Below are positions 8,207 through 16,641 of a stretch of 33,768 bases of DNA, one piece after another; position 1 is the stretch's first letter; each line of letters opens with the position of its first letter. The notes under the pieces were generated by a model that did not search any database, was not told the origin of the DNA, and saw only the letters and a list, made by a program, of their open reading frames with translations. The translations under genes were made by a program, and so were the position numbers. The DNA is from Cellulosimicrobium sp. (lineage in GTDB: Bacteria; Actinomycetota; Actinomycetes; Actinomycetales; Cellulomonadaceae): positions 1 through 33,768 of the forward strand of contig JAQSXO010000007.1 in the NCBI GenBank assembly GCA_029256625.1. Reading direction: 5' to 3'.

Positions 8207-11200
8207 TGAGCGGGCACCCACCCTCGATTCATAGTCAGTTCGCTGAAGCGACCAAGACGGTCCACCGGAATCGCCCATTCGATCCGAGCAGTCCCCCCGG
8301 GCCCCTGCCAGTCATATCGGTAGGCAACATCGGCGAACTCATCGAGAAATCCCGGGTCCATGTCATACCGGACCATTCCATCAGCGTAGCCCGGCATCCC
8401 GATGTAGTCGCCTGCCACGCTCCTCTCCCCAAAGTAGGCCGCTGCGTCACCATCCTGATGATTTAGCGGGTTCGGCCCTCCCGCCAGTTCGTCGGCCGCG
8501 TTCGAAGCCTTCGGTGTGCGGTAGATCGGGATCGCCGGAACCTCGTCCGCTGCCTTAGCGGCGTTGGTAAGCCGTGAGGCGTCGGCGAGGGCGTCGACAC
8601 CTTCGATCGCTCCCTTGACGGCCCACTTGCCCTTGCCGAACCCTGGGATCAGGCCAACGGCCGCCATGGCGCAGGTGCCGAAGGACGGGTCCTCGTCACA
8701 GTCCATGACGCCGTCGAGCCCGGTCGCGTAGAGCATCGTCTGGACGTACCAAGGTTCAGAGTCGTGCCAGCTCACCCAGGCGTTGCACCGGGTCCGGTCC
8801 GGGATGAGCACCCATTCCTTCTCAAGCGGGTTCACCGTGGGAGCGAGCGTTGGCTTCGGCTTCACCAGGGAGACCGTGGGCTTCTTGAACAGCGATGCCT
8901 GGTGCACCGGAACTTGCGTCCACACCCCTCTCGGTTGGGACGCGCGCAGAGATGCCTGCTGCTTCTCGCCCGAAGCCATCGCCTGCGTGGTGCCGTACTT
9001 CCCGTCGATCAGCATGCCGATCAGCCCGGTCGGATCGAACATCGTTATCGGGGTGTTGTTCGCGTACGCGTAGGCCTGCCACTGCTGTGGGTCAGTGAGA
9101 TCCATGACGGGGTCGACGCTGATGAAGCGCCCCAAGACCGAGTCGTAGTACCTCGCTCCGACCGAGATGAGCCCGGTGGCGTCTTCGACCTTGCCGAGGA
9201 ACCCTCGATCCCCAGGGGTGTCCAACACCTCTCCGCGGCGCCCACCGAACGGATCGGCATACTTGCGCACCAGGGTGTACTTCGTGTTGTGCACCACGGC
9301 GAGCGGAGTGCCCTGCACGTCGTTCACGAGGGATGAGACTCCGCCCAGCCCGGGACTGTCACGCACGGCTACCGGCTGCCCACCGAACGCGTAGTACCGC
9401 GTCGCGGAGGTTTCCCCCGACCTGGGACCAGCCGTGTAGTGCGTGACCTCCTGCCCACCGGGCAGGTACAGAGTCGTCCCGGTCGCGTCGCGACGGACTA
9501 GGCGCGACCCGTCGGCGGTGTAGACGAACGACGCATCGCCAGTGCCGTACTGGCCCTCTTCACCTCCATCGGTTGCGGCCACATTCGTCAGGCGCCCCTC
9601 GGCGTCCCAATTCAGCTCTTGCGAGCCGGTCCCGAACGGGCGAGCGACCGTGTTGCCCGCCGCGTCGTACCCATAGTCGGCCGTGACCGTCGCGCCCTCT
9701 TCTCGTGTGGTCACGGCGCTGGTGAGCGCGTGCGGCCCCACGTTGGGGTCGGCCGGGCTCGGGCCATGGTTGTAGGCCGTTCTGAAGTTTCCGCTCGCCG
9801 CATGAGACGTCATCGAGGTGCGGTTCCCCATGACGTCGTAGGCGTAGTCCGTCCAGTACGGCGCCGGACCGCCCAGGGCACGGGTCGAGGGCTCTACCTG
9901 GCACGACCCTGTTCCTGGTGTCCAGGCCGACGTCAACCGCCGCAGGGCGTCGTAGGCGAAGCACTGGTTGTCGTCGACCGTCCCGGCCGCGCTTGGGTTG
10001 TCCTTGACCGACAAGACGTTCCCCGCGACGTCGTACTCGTACGACGTGTCCAGCTCGGTGCCGTGCACACGCTCGCGGTCCAGCGCGATCCGCTTCAGCC
10101 GGTGCGTCGCCTGTTCGTACTCGTACGAGACCACCGTCCCGAACGTGTTGCCCAGGTCCAGGACCGACTTCTCACCGAACGCCGTGTACCGCGCATCGGC
10201 GACGTACGCGCCCCAGCCGAACCCGGACCCCATCCACTCGGGCATCCCACGCTCGTCGTACCGTGTCGTGACCTCCTCTGCCCCCAGGCCACCGGCGGAT
10301 GGGAGCGTCATCGTCTCCGGGGCACCGCCCGCGGTGTACGTGTACGACGTCGTGAACGACGACACCTCGCCCGACGCGCCACCAAGCACCGACGCCGGGA
10401 CAGTCACCTTCGACCCGAGCAGCCGGTAGTTGACGTCGTACCCCGTCACCGAGGTTGTGTATCGGTCACCATCGACCAGCCGAGTAGAGGATGTCAGGTG
10501 ACCCGCCGCCAACGTGTCGTACACCCACGACGCTCGCTCGAGTGCACCGGCCGGCCTTGTGACACTCGCTGGCGGTTGATAGGCGTCGCACGACGCCAGG
10601 ACGTTCGCCCCGCTCGACTCGTGCAATGCCGTGCGACGACCCAGCACGTCGAACGACGACCACAGCGCGATCCCCCGCGCGTCCGTCGACACGACGACCT
10701 GGCCCGCGTCGTCGAACACGCTCGTCGCCACACCCCTGTCCGGGTCGTGGCTGCAGATCTGCCGACCCAGCACGTCGTACCGGTACGACCACGTCGTCCC
10801 CTGCGCGTCCTTCACCCACGCGAGGTTGTCGGCCTTGTCGTACCCGTACCGCGTGGAGACGAATTCTCCGCGAGCGTTCGCAGTCAGGTGCTGACGCAGC
10901 TCCGTCGTTCGCCCGCGAGGATCGGTAATCGTCGTGATCGGTGTCCCGCCACCTGCCGTCAGGTCGATCCCGTCTGCAGCGTTCGTGTCGTGCGGAGGGA
11001 TGACCGTGACGCGGTCCCCACCGTGAATCGTGGTCGTCGTCCACTCGACCTTCGGCGAGTCCGGCGCCGCGGCACCTTCGCGCCACTGCCACGTCGACGA
11101 CGTCTGACGCCCCGCGCCGTCATACTCCATTTCCGTGCGGCCCGGGACTGCCATGTCCGTCGGATCGTCCTCGCCCTGCGGCAGCAAGAGCTTCACGGCT

Positions 11201-14200
11201 GACGCGTTCGCCGGAATAGTATCCGGCGTGAACCACGGGTCGTTGACCCGGTACACCAGGCCACGGGAGTCATAGAAGCGGTCAGTGACGATCGTGCCCG
11301 GAGTCGTCCGGTCCGCCGACGGCGTCAGGGTCTGTCGCTCGCGCAGCAGACCGTCGAAGAGCGCGACGGTGTCCGTGTACGTCTTCCCATCCCAACCGAG
11401 CGATGACGTCACCGCGCCATTAGGACCGTCCGAGCGCACCAGGTACCGGTAACGGACGGATGGCGACTTGCCATCGCGATCAGGACCCCAGCCCGCGATG
11501 ATCCGGCCGAGCGCATCGAACGCGCTCCGCGTGATCCGCCCATTCGGGTCCGTCACCCGCGTGGGAGCTCCCCACGCGGGGTCGAGTGCGCTCGTCGTGA
11601 CCAAAGAGACGCCGCCTTCGCCGTCCGGGTCCGGCTGAATCGTCGAGACCAGCGTGGCGACACCGAACTCGTCCGCGTCGAGCACGCGGTCCCCGTCACG
11701 GTCGTTGTACGTCGTCGTCGTTGCTCGTCCTAGCGCGTCCTTGACTGTGTGCGGCCGCCCGTACGCGTCGTACGTCGACGTACTTGTCAAGAGGAACTGC
11801 GCCGCGCCGGCTGCGTCGAATCCGCGTACCTGTTGCGTTCCTGTCACCAAGCCGCGCGTGGGCGCAGTCGTCCCATAGCCGTGCCCGTCGTAGGCGAACC
11901 GGGACCACCCGATGACGTGTGCTGCGTCCGCCGCCGTGCCACACGGTCCCGCCACGGTGACTTCCTCGGCTACCGGCCCGAGCAAGTTCGAGGTCAGGTT
12001 GCGCGCGTAGGTCGTCGTCGTGCAGCGGTCGTCCACACCCGTGGAGATGTCGCCGTCGTCATGGAGCTTGATCGGCATGCCGTGGGCATCGAACTCAGTG
12101 CGCTCACGCGTGACGAGTACGCCCGCGCCGTCCTCACCGGTATCCGTGACGTGCGAGGTCGATTCAGAGACCCCGGTCCGGTAGGCGGTCTTGCCCCCTG
12201 CGGAGACCGTGGCGGTGCGGACCGGCGTGGTGATCGACCAGCGCACACGGTCCGAGTCTGACGACCCGCCGGAGAACATCGTTTGTCGTCGGATCATGCC
12301 GGCGAACTGCTCGTAGTCCTTGACTCCGTCGACGGTCGCGCCGCGCGTTCCGCCGGACGCACTGCGGTCGTCGTGCATTCCCTGGAAGTACTGGTATCGC
12401 GTGTGGAGGCGCTCCTGCGCCGTGATGTCACTCGAGTCGACGTCACCGGTGTACACGTCCACGGTGCCGTAGCCGCGCCAGACGCCCCACGTGCGGTGCT
12501 TGTCCTTGGTCAGCGGGCTGTCGTCCCAGGCCCAGGCAGCGGTCGACTCGTCATAGTCGTAGGTCGTCGTCGTCGGTGCCGAGCGTTCGGTGCGTCCGTC
12601 GGCACGCGTGGTCGTCACGACGTACTTGTTGAACCACTCGACCCGCGGCTCATTCCCGCCTTCCGGGGTCCAGAACGCCGGGAAGCACCGAGTTCGGTTG
12701 TCGGCTGGCGAAGGGTGCTGCGCGGTGCAGTCGACGTCCGAGTACGTGACGTCGACGACCCCGCCGGACTCCGTGACGACCTTGCCGATGCGCCACCGAT
12801 TCATGACGGGCGAGCGGTCGCCCGCCGCCACCCAACGGTTCGCTAGCTGGACGCCGTCGAACCGGACCGGCTCCAGGGTGAGTTGCTTGTTGTCTGGCAC
12901 CCCGTCCTTGTTCTCGTCCGCCGTGGTCGCGGCTGCTGTCGCGCGTCCGGAGTGCGTGACGCTGGACAGCCACAAGACTGGGTCCGTCCCGTCGCCCGTA
13001 TTCGGGAAGGTGTGCTCCAACGCCCACGAGTCGACCGCCCGCCAGGGCGCCCCGGCCGAGTCACGGACCGCGGTCTGGACGTCCACGAGCCGCTTCGTCG
13101 TGAAGAACACCGGTGACCCGATACCGGGGCACCCCGCCTTCTCGCAGATCAGGTCGAGCGGGACGTCGGGCCAGTGCGAACCGTTTGCGGGCTCGCGGTT
13201 ACTGGTGTCACATGCGAAACCTCCGCTGGGAAGGCATCGCTCCGCGGTCGTGAACGAGACCTTGAGGGGCGCGGATGACGGATTGTCGCCGGCTCGCGTC
13301 CCGTAGAGGATCTCCTTGAGCACGCCACCGCGCTCGTAGGCGGTGTCCGCGTTCCACGACAGGCGTGAGTAGTAGTTGGTCTCAGGAGAGTAGAGATAGG
13401 TCAGGGTGTTGGCGTGGAGGTCTTCGACGCGGTCGAGATTCCAGCGCCATCCCGTGTTGACGACCTTGCCGTCCTTGGTGCAGACAGAGTCCTTGAACAG
13501 AGCCTGGTGGCACGGCTCCCCCACGTGGTTGCCAGACACCGGCACGCCCCACGCCGATTGCTGGCCGGCGTCCTCACGCCCGAAGGTGTAGCGGGTTCCG
13601 TCCGTCGTCGTGACGACGAAGTACTCCCCGTCGCGCACACCGTTGGAGGCACCGGTGAACCTCTCAACCTTGGTTCCGTCGTCGGCTTCGAGCCGCCACA
13701 CATCGTGGCCTGCGCTCGTCGTCGCCGCGGTGTCCTTGACCAGCTCTCCGGAGCCGCCACTGAACGAGAGCGACAGGTGGTCCCCCGACCAGCAGAGTCC
13801 GCGAGAGGTGTCATCGCTGTTCGCCCCGGCCGCATCATCCTCGCTGCAGCCGAGGTAGCTTCGCTCGATGTAGCCGGATCGCAGGTCCCACCCGTCGCCG
13901 ATCCACGACGACTGGTTGTTGCGGCCGGAGGTGCGCCCGTCCACGCTCCCCGAGGAGTATGCGAGCCCGAGTGCCGGTTCCAGGCCACCGGGCGACGGCG
14001 GTACCGCCATCGGGTACGACCACGAGAAGTCACCAGACTGCGCCGACACCTGCCAGGTCGACGACGACGAGAGGCTCGTCGCTGCCCAGTCCCCCGACGG
14101 GCCTGATGTGCCTGCAGTCAGCGCGAACGACGCCCCGCCACCAGCTGTGGATGTCGACGCGCGCATCGTCGAGCCGCTATCGCTTGGATCTGCTTCGACA

Positions 14201-16641
14201 GACTCCGTCGACGGTAGGACCAGGTCAGCGCTCAGCGTGCGGGTCTGGACGTCGTTCTCGACCGGGACGCGTTCGGGCCGGCACTCGGCGAGGTCGGGTG
14301 TCGTCGCGTAGCAGTCGGGCAGGCGCCATAGACCGAGGCGCGACGCCCAGTCGCCGCCCGCGGCGTTCGCGAAGTCCGCGTAGGACAGCTCGACGTGCAC
14401 GGGCGCTCCGCCCTCGTCGGTGAGCGCCGATGTCGTCGCGACAGCAGACTGCAAGGCTCCCGCCTCGGGCTCGGCCGACACCGCGGCGAGGTCGAGCAGC
14501 ACGCCGGTGATCCCTGACGAGGCGGCAGCCTCCGGTGACGCGACGTCGACCTGGACCTCGGCCGGAGCCTGGTCCTCCTGACCGTCGACCGGCGTGACCG
14601 CCAGCGGCAGACCACCGACGACCGGAGGCTGCGCAGTGGCACCGCGCGCGAACGCGGACGGCGGGGGCTGGACGGCCACCGTGCCGGAGCCGCCGGGTGG
14701 CAGGTCCGCACGGGGGTCCACCCCGGGCATCTCGGCGGGTACCGGCAGGTCCGCCGTCAGCTCCGCGTCCGCGCCCACGGGCGCCTCGACCTCGACCGCG
14801 TCGGCGACCGCATCACGGTGCTCCGCGCGGGAGGCGAGCGAGTCGTCCGCGGTCGGTGCGGGCTTGGGCGTGTACACGACCGTCACCGAGGCGTCGGAAC
14901 CCCGGTACCGCTTCCAGGACTGGGTCATGTCCGTCTCGTTCGCAGCGCGCAGGCCCAGTGACATCACCGAACCGCCGGTGTTGGCGAGCGCCTTGGCGGC
15001 CTTCGTCGCGTCGAAGTCGATCCACCGGTCCTTGTGGCTCGCGCAAGCGGGCTTGTGCGCAACCGTCTGGGACGACAGGTGCGAGCGGAAGAGCTGGGCG
15101 AAGCCCGCCCACTGCGACGACTCGCCGTACGGGTCGATCGCCCAGAGCTGGACCTCACGGGGGTTGCAGTCCCACGAGTGGCTGCCGAACACGCGGAACG
15201 TCGCCGACGTCACCTCGGCCTCGTCGAGGTCGCCGACGGCGTCGAGGCCACCGAACTGCCAGCCGAGCCGGAACACGACCTTGCTCGCGTCGCACGCGGC
15301 GACAAGGGCGTTGTCGCACACCCCGACGCCCTCGGTGTCCGGGTACATGAAGCGGCTGGTCACGTTCGGCGTGCCCGTGCTGACCATCGTCCACGAGCTC
15401 GGTGAGGCGCTGATCTGCGGGTCGATGTAGACCGGCCACCGGGTGTCCTGCGCGCCGATCAGCTCAGCATCGGGCGCGAAGCTGACGGTCGCGTCCCGAC
15501 TCGCCGCGGCATCGGAGCCGCTGGGAAGCTCGGGCGCGGGCGTGATGACGGACTCGAGGACGCTCACCGCGTCACCCGGGACCGGGACTTCCGTCCGCGC
15601 GACCGCCGCTGCGTCGAGTGCCGCAGCGGGATCTCCCGCCGAGGTGTCGAGACCGAGCACTGTCACGACCTGGTCGTCCGGAGCGAGAGCGGGCGACGGC
15701 TGGACGAACAGCGACCCTGCGTCAGCGGAGAGCCCCGACGTCCCACCACGCAGGAGCGGTGACGGAGCCGGGGCGGTCGCCCGCTCGATCACGTCGTCCC
15801 CGCGCGAGTCCCACATCGTCACGGCGGGCGACGTGAAGACCGGGTTCCCCCACTCGTCGGAGACGACGAAGCCCCCACCGGCGCTCGCGCGGACGTCGAG
15901 ACCGTCCGACGTCGTGACCGGGTACGCGAGCCGCTGCAATCGCGGGTCGGCCGCAGCCTCCGGCGACTCCACACGCAGCACCTGGCGGATCCCGGTGCCG
16001 TCGTCGTTGACCGTCACGATCAGGTCGACGCCGGGGAGCACCTCGGCGTAGGTCACCGCGTCGCCGTCCACGACCGGCGTGGTCAGGGGCAGCGGGGTGT
16101 CGAGAACCAGCTCGTGGCCCTCCCTGCCGACCACGGCGAGCGGCTGCCCCGGTCCGCTCGCGAACGAGATCGGCCACACGGGTGCGCGCACGTCGAGGCG
16201 TGCGTCCGCGCCCGCGACGCTCTCGACCCGCGTGTCCACGGGCATCCACGCACCGTGGACGGCGGTCCGCGTCGCCGAGGCGCTCGACGTCACCTCGACG
16301 GTCCCGTCGCTGCGCGCCGTGATGGTCTGCCACGGGGTCCGCGCGCTCGTCAGCTCCAGGTCGCGCCTGCAGTCCTGGGCGAGCTCGGCGGCTGCGAGCG
16401 GTTCGTCCGGGACGACGGAGCAGTCCGGACCGGCACTGGCCGTCGGGGCCACGAGCACCGAGACGAGGAGCGACCCTGTGACCGCAGCGGCGACCACCGC
16501 CCGGAGCGTCGACGTCGCACGTGTCACCTTCGCGCCGCGCACTCCGCGCAAGCCCACGGCTCCACCCGCCCGTGCCTGTCCGACCACCGTCTTCCTCGCC
16601 TTCGTCACACCGTCTCGTCGGGACCGGACACGCTCAGTCAT
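8203..16641 (-). CDS. Secreted Rhs/YD-repeat polymorphic toxin (~2812 aa)
   Basis: Signal/TM segment (LRAVVAAAVTGSLLVSVLVAPTASA), DNRLRE-like region (WPVYIDPQ...), many YD repeats (YDAYGRPHTVKDALGR, YDVAGNVLSV, YDAAGNTVARPFG), RHS-associated core end RYYDSVLGRFISVDPVMDLTDPQQWQAYAYANNTPITMFDPTGL, then a variable tip. Start chosen as ATG at 16641; ORF track start 16677. Confidence 0.92.
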   Translation of the reverse strand: MTERVRSRRDGVTKARKTVVGQARAGGAVGLRGVRGAKVTRATSTLRAVVAAAVTGSLLVSVLVAPTASAGPDCSVVPDEPLAAAELAQDCRRDLELTSARTPWQTITARSDGTVEVTSSASATRTAVHGAWMPVDTRVESVAGADARLDVRAPVWPISFASGPGQPLAVVGREGHELVLDTPLPLTTPVVDGDAVTYAEVLPGVDLIVTVNDDGTGIRQVLRVESPEAAADPRLQRLAYPVTTSDGLDVRASAGGGFVVSDEWGNPVFTSPAVTMWDSRGDDVIERATAPAPSPLLRGGTSGLSADAGSLFVQPSPALAPDDQVVTVLGLDTSAGDPAAALDAAAVARTEVPVPGDAVSVLESVITPAPELPSGSDAAASRDATVSFAPDAELIGAQDTRWPVYIDPQISASPSSWTMVSTGTPNVTSRFMYPDTEGVGVCDNALVAACDASKVVFRLGWQFGGLDAVGDLDEAEVTSATFRVFGSHSWDCNPREVQLWAIDPYGESSQWAGFAQLFRSHLSSQTVAHKPACASHKDRWIDFDATKAAKALANTGGSVMSLGLRAANETDMTQSWKRYRGSDASVTVVYTPKPAPTADDSLASRAEHRDAVADAVEVEAPVGADAELTADLPVPAEMPGVDPRADLPPGGSGTVAVQPPPSAFARGATAQPPVVGGLPLAVTPVDGQEDQAPAEVQVDVASPEAAASSGITGVLLDLAAVSAEPEAGALQSAVATTSALTDEGGAPVHVELSYADFANAAGGDWASRLGLWRLPDCYATTPDLAECRPERVPVENDVQTRTLSADLVLPSTESVEADPSDSGSTMRASTSTAGGGASFALTAGTSGPSGDWAATSLSSSSTWQVSAQSGDFSWSYPMAVPPSPGGLEPALGLAYSSGSVDGRTSGRNNQSSWIGDGWDLRSGYIERSYLGCSEDDAAGANSDDTSRGLCWSGDHLSLSFSGGSGELVKDTAATTSAGHDVWRLEADDGTKVERFTGASNGVRDGEYFVVTTTDGTRYTFGREDAGQQSAWGVPVSGNHVGEPCHQALFKDSVCTKDGKVVNTGWRWNLDRVEDLHANTLTYLYSPETNYYSRLSWNADTAYERGGVLKEILYGTRAGDNPSSAPLKVSFTTAERCLPSGGFACDTSNREPANGSHWPDVPLDLICEKAGCPGIGSPVFFTTKRLVDVQTAVRDSAGAPWRAVDSWALEHTFPNTGDGTDPVLWLSSVTHSGRATAAATTADENKDGVPDNKQLTLEPVRFDGVQLANRWVAAGDRSPVMNRWRIGKVVTESGGVVDVTYSDVDCTAQHPSPADNRTRCFPAFWTPEGGNEPRVEWFNKYVVTTTRADGRTERSAPTTTTYDYDESTAAWAWDDSPLTKDKHRTWGVWRGYGTVDVYTGDVDSSDITAQERLHTRYQYFQGMHDDRSASGGTRGATVDGVKDYEQFAGMIRRQTMFSGGSSDSDRVRWSITTPVRTATVSAGGKTAYRTGVSESTSHVTDTGEDGAGVLVTRERTEFDAHGMPIKLHDDGDISTGVDDRCTTTTYARNLTSNLLGPVAEEVTVAGPCGTAADAAHVIGWSRFAYDGHGYGTTAPTRGLVTGTQQVRGFDAAGAAQFLLTSTSTYDAYGRPHTVKDALGRATTTTYNDRDGDRVLDADEFGVATLVSTIQPDPDGEGGVSLVTTSALDPAWGAPTRVTDPNGRITRSAFDALGRIIAGWGPDRDGKSPSVRYRYLVRSDGPNGAVTSSLGWDGKTYTDTVALFDGLLRERQTLTPSADRTTPGTIVTDRFYDSRGLVYRVNDPWFTPDTIPANASAVKLLLPQGEDDPTDMAVPGRTEMEYDGAGRQTSSTWQWREGAAAPDSPKVEWTTTTIHGGDRVTVIPPHDTNAADGIDLTAGGGTPITTITDPRGRTTELRQHLTANARGEFVSTRYGYDKADNLAWVKDAQGTTWSYRYDVLGRQICSHDPDRGVATSVFDDAGQVVVSTDARGIALWSSFDVLGRRTALHESSGANVLASCDAYQPPASVTRPAGALERASWVYDTLAAGHLTSSTRLVDGDRYTTSVTGYDVNYRLLGSKVTVPASVLGGASGEVSSFTTSYTYTAGGAPETMTLPSAGGLGAEEVTTRYDERGMPEWMGSGFGWGAYVADARYTAFGEKSVLDLGNTFGTVVSYEYEQATHRLKRIALDRERVHGTELDTSYEYDVAGNVLSVKDNPSAAGTVDDNQCFAYDALRRLTSAWTPGTGSCQVEPSTRALGGPAPYWTDYAYDVMGNRTSMTSHAASGNFRTAYNHGPSPADPNVGPHALTSAVTTREEGATVTADYGYDAAGNTVARPFGTGSQELNWDAEGRLTNVAATDGGEEGQYGTGDASFVYTADGSRLVRRDATGTTLYLPGGQEVTHYTAGPRSGETSATRYYAFGGQPVAVRDSPGLGGVSSLVNDVQGTPLAVVHNTKYTLVRKYADPFGGRRGEVLDTPGDRGFLGKVEDATGLISVGARYYDSVLGRFISVDPVMDLTDPQQWQAYAYANNTPITMFDPTGLIGMLIDGKYGTTQAMASGEKQQASLRASQPRGVWTQVPVHQASLFKKPTVSLVKPKPTLAPTVNPLEKEWVLIPDRTRCNAWVSWHDSEPWYVQTMLYATGLDGVMDCDEDPSFGTCAMAAVGLIPGFGKGKWAVKGAIEGVDALADASRLTNAAKAADEVPAIPIYRTPKASNAADELAGGPNPLNHQDGDAAAYFGERSVAGDYIGMPGYADGMVRYDMDPGFLDEFADVAYRYDWQGPGGTARIEWAIPVDRLGRFSELTMNRGWVPAQ
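8206..8532 (-). other. C-terminal toxin-like domain of the Rhs protein
   Basis: IPIYRTPKASNAADELAGGPNPLNHQDGDAAAYFGERSVAGDYIGMPGYADGMVRYDMDPGFLDEFADVAYRYDWQGPGGTARIEWAIPVDRLGRFSELTMNRGWVPAQ; follows DPTGL (9022-9036) and a GLIPGFGKGKWAVKG pre-toxin-like segment. Confidence 0.6.

Noticed and set aside
9619-11202. 527-aa plus-strand ORF opposite the Rhs gene
   Set aside because: Arg/Val/Pro-rich antisense translation of the YD-repeat coding strand; no domain-like motifs. The minus-strand Rhs frame is clearly the coding one.
8203-16641. Repetitive YD motifs considered as a DNA repeat array or CRISPR
   Set aside because: Repeats are degenerate at DNA level and in frame with Rhs protein repeats; no regular identical repeat-spacer structure. 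No CRISPR array was seen in the window.
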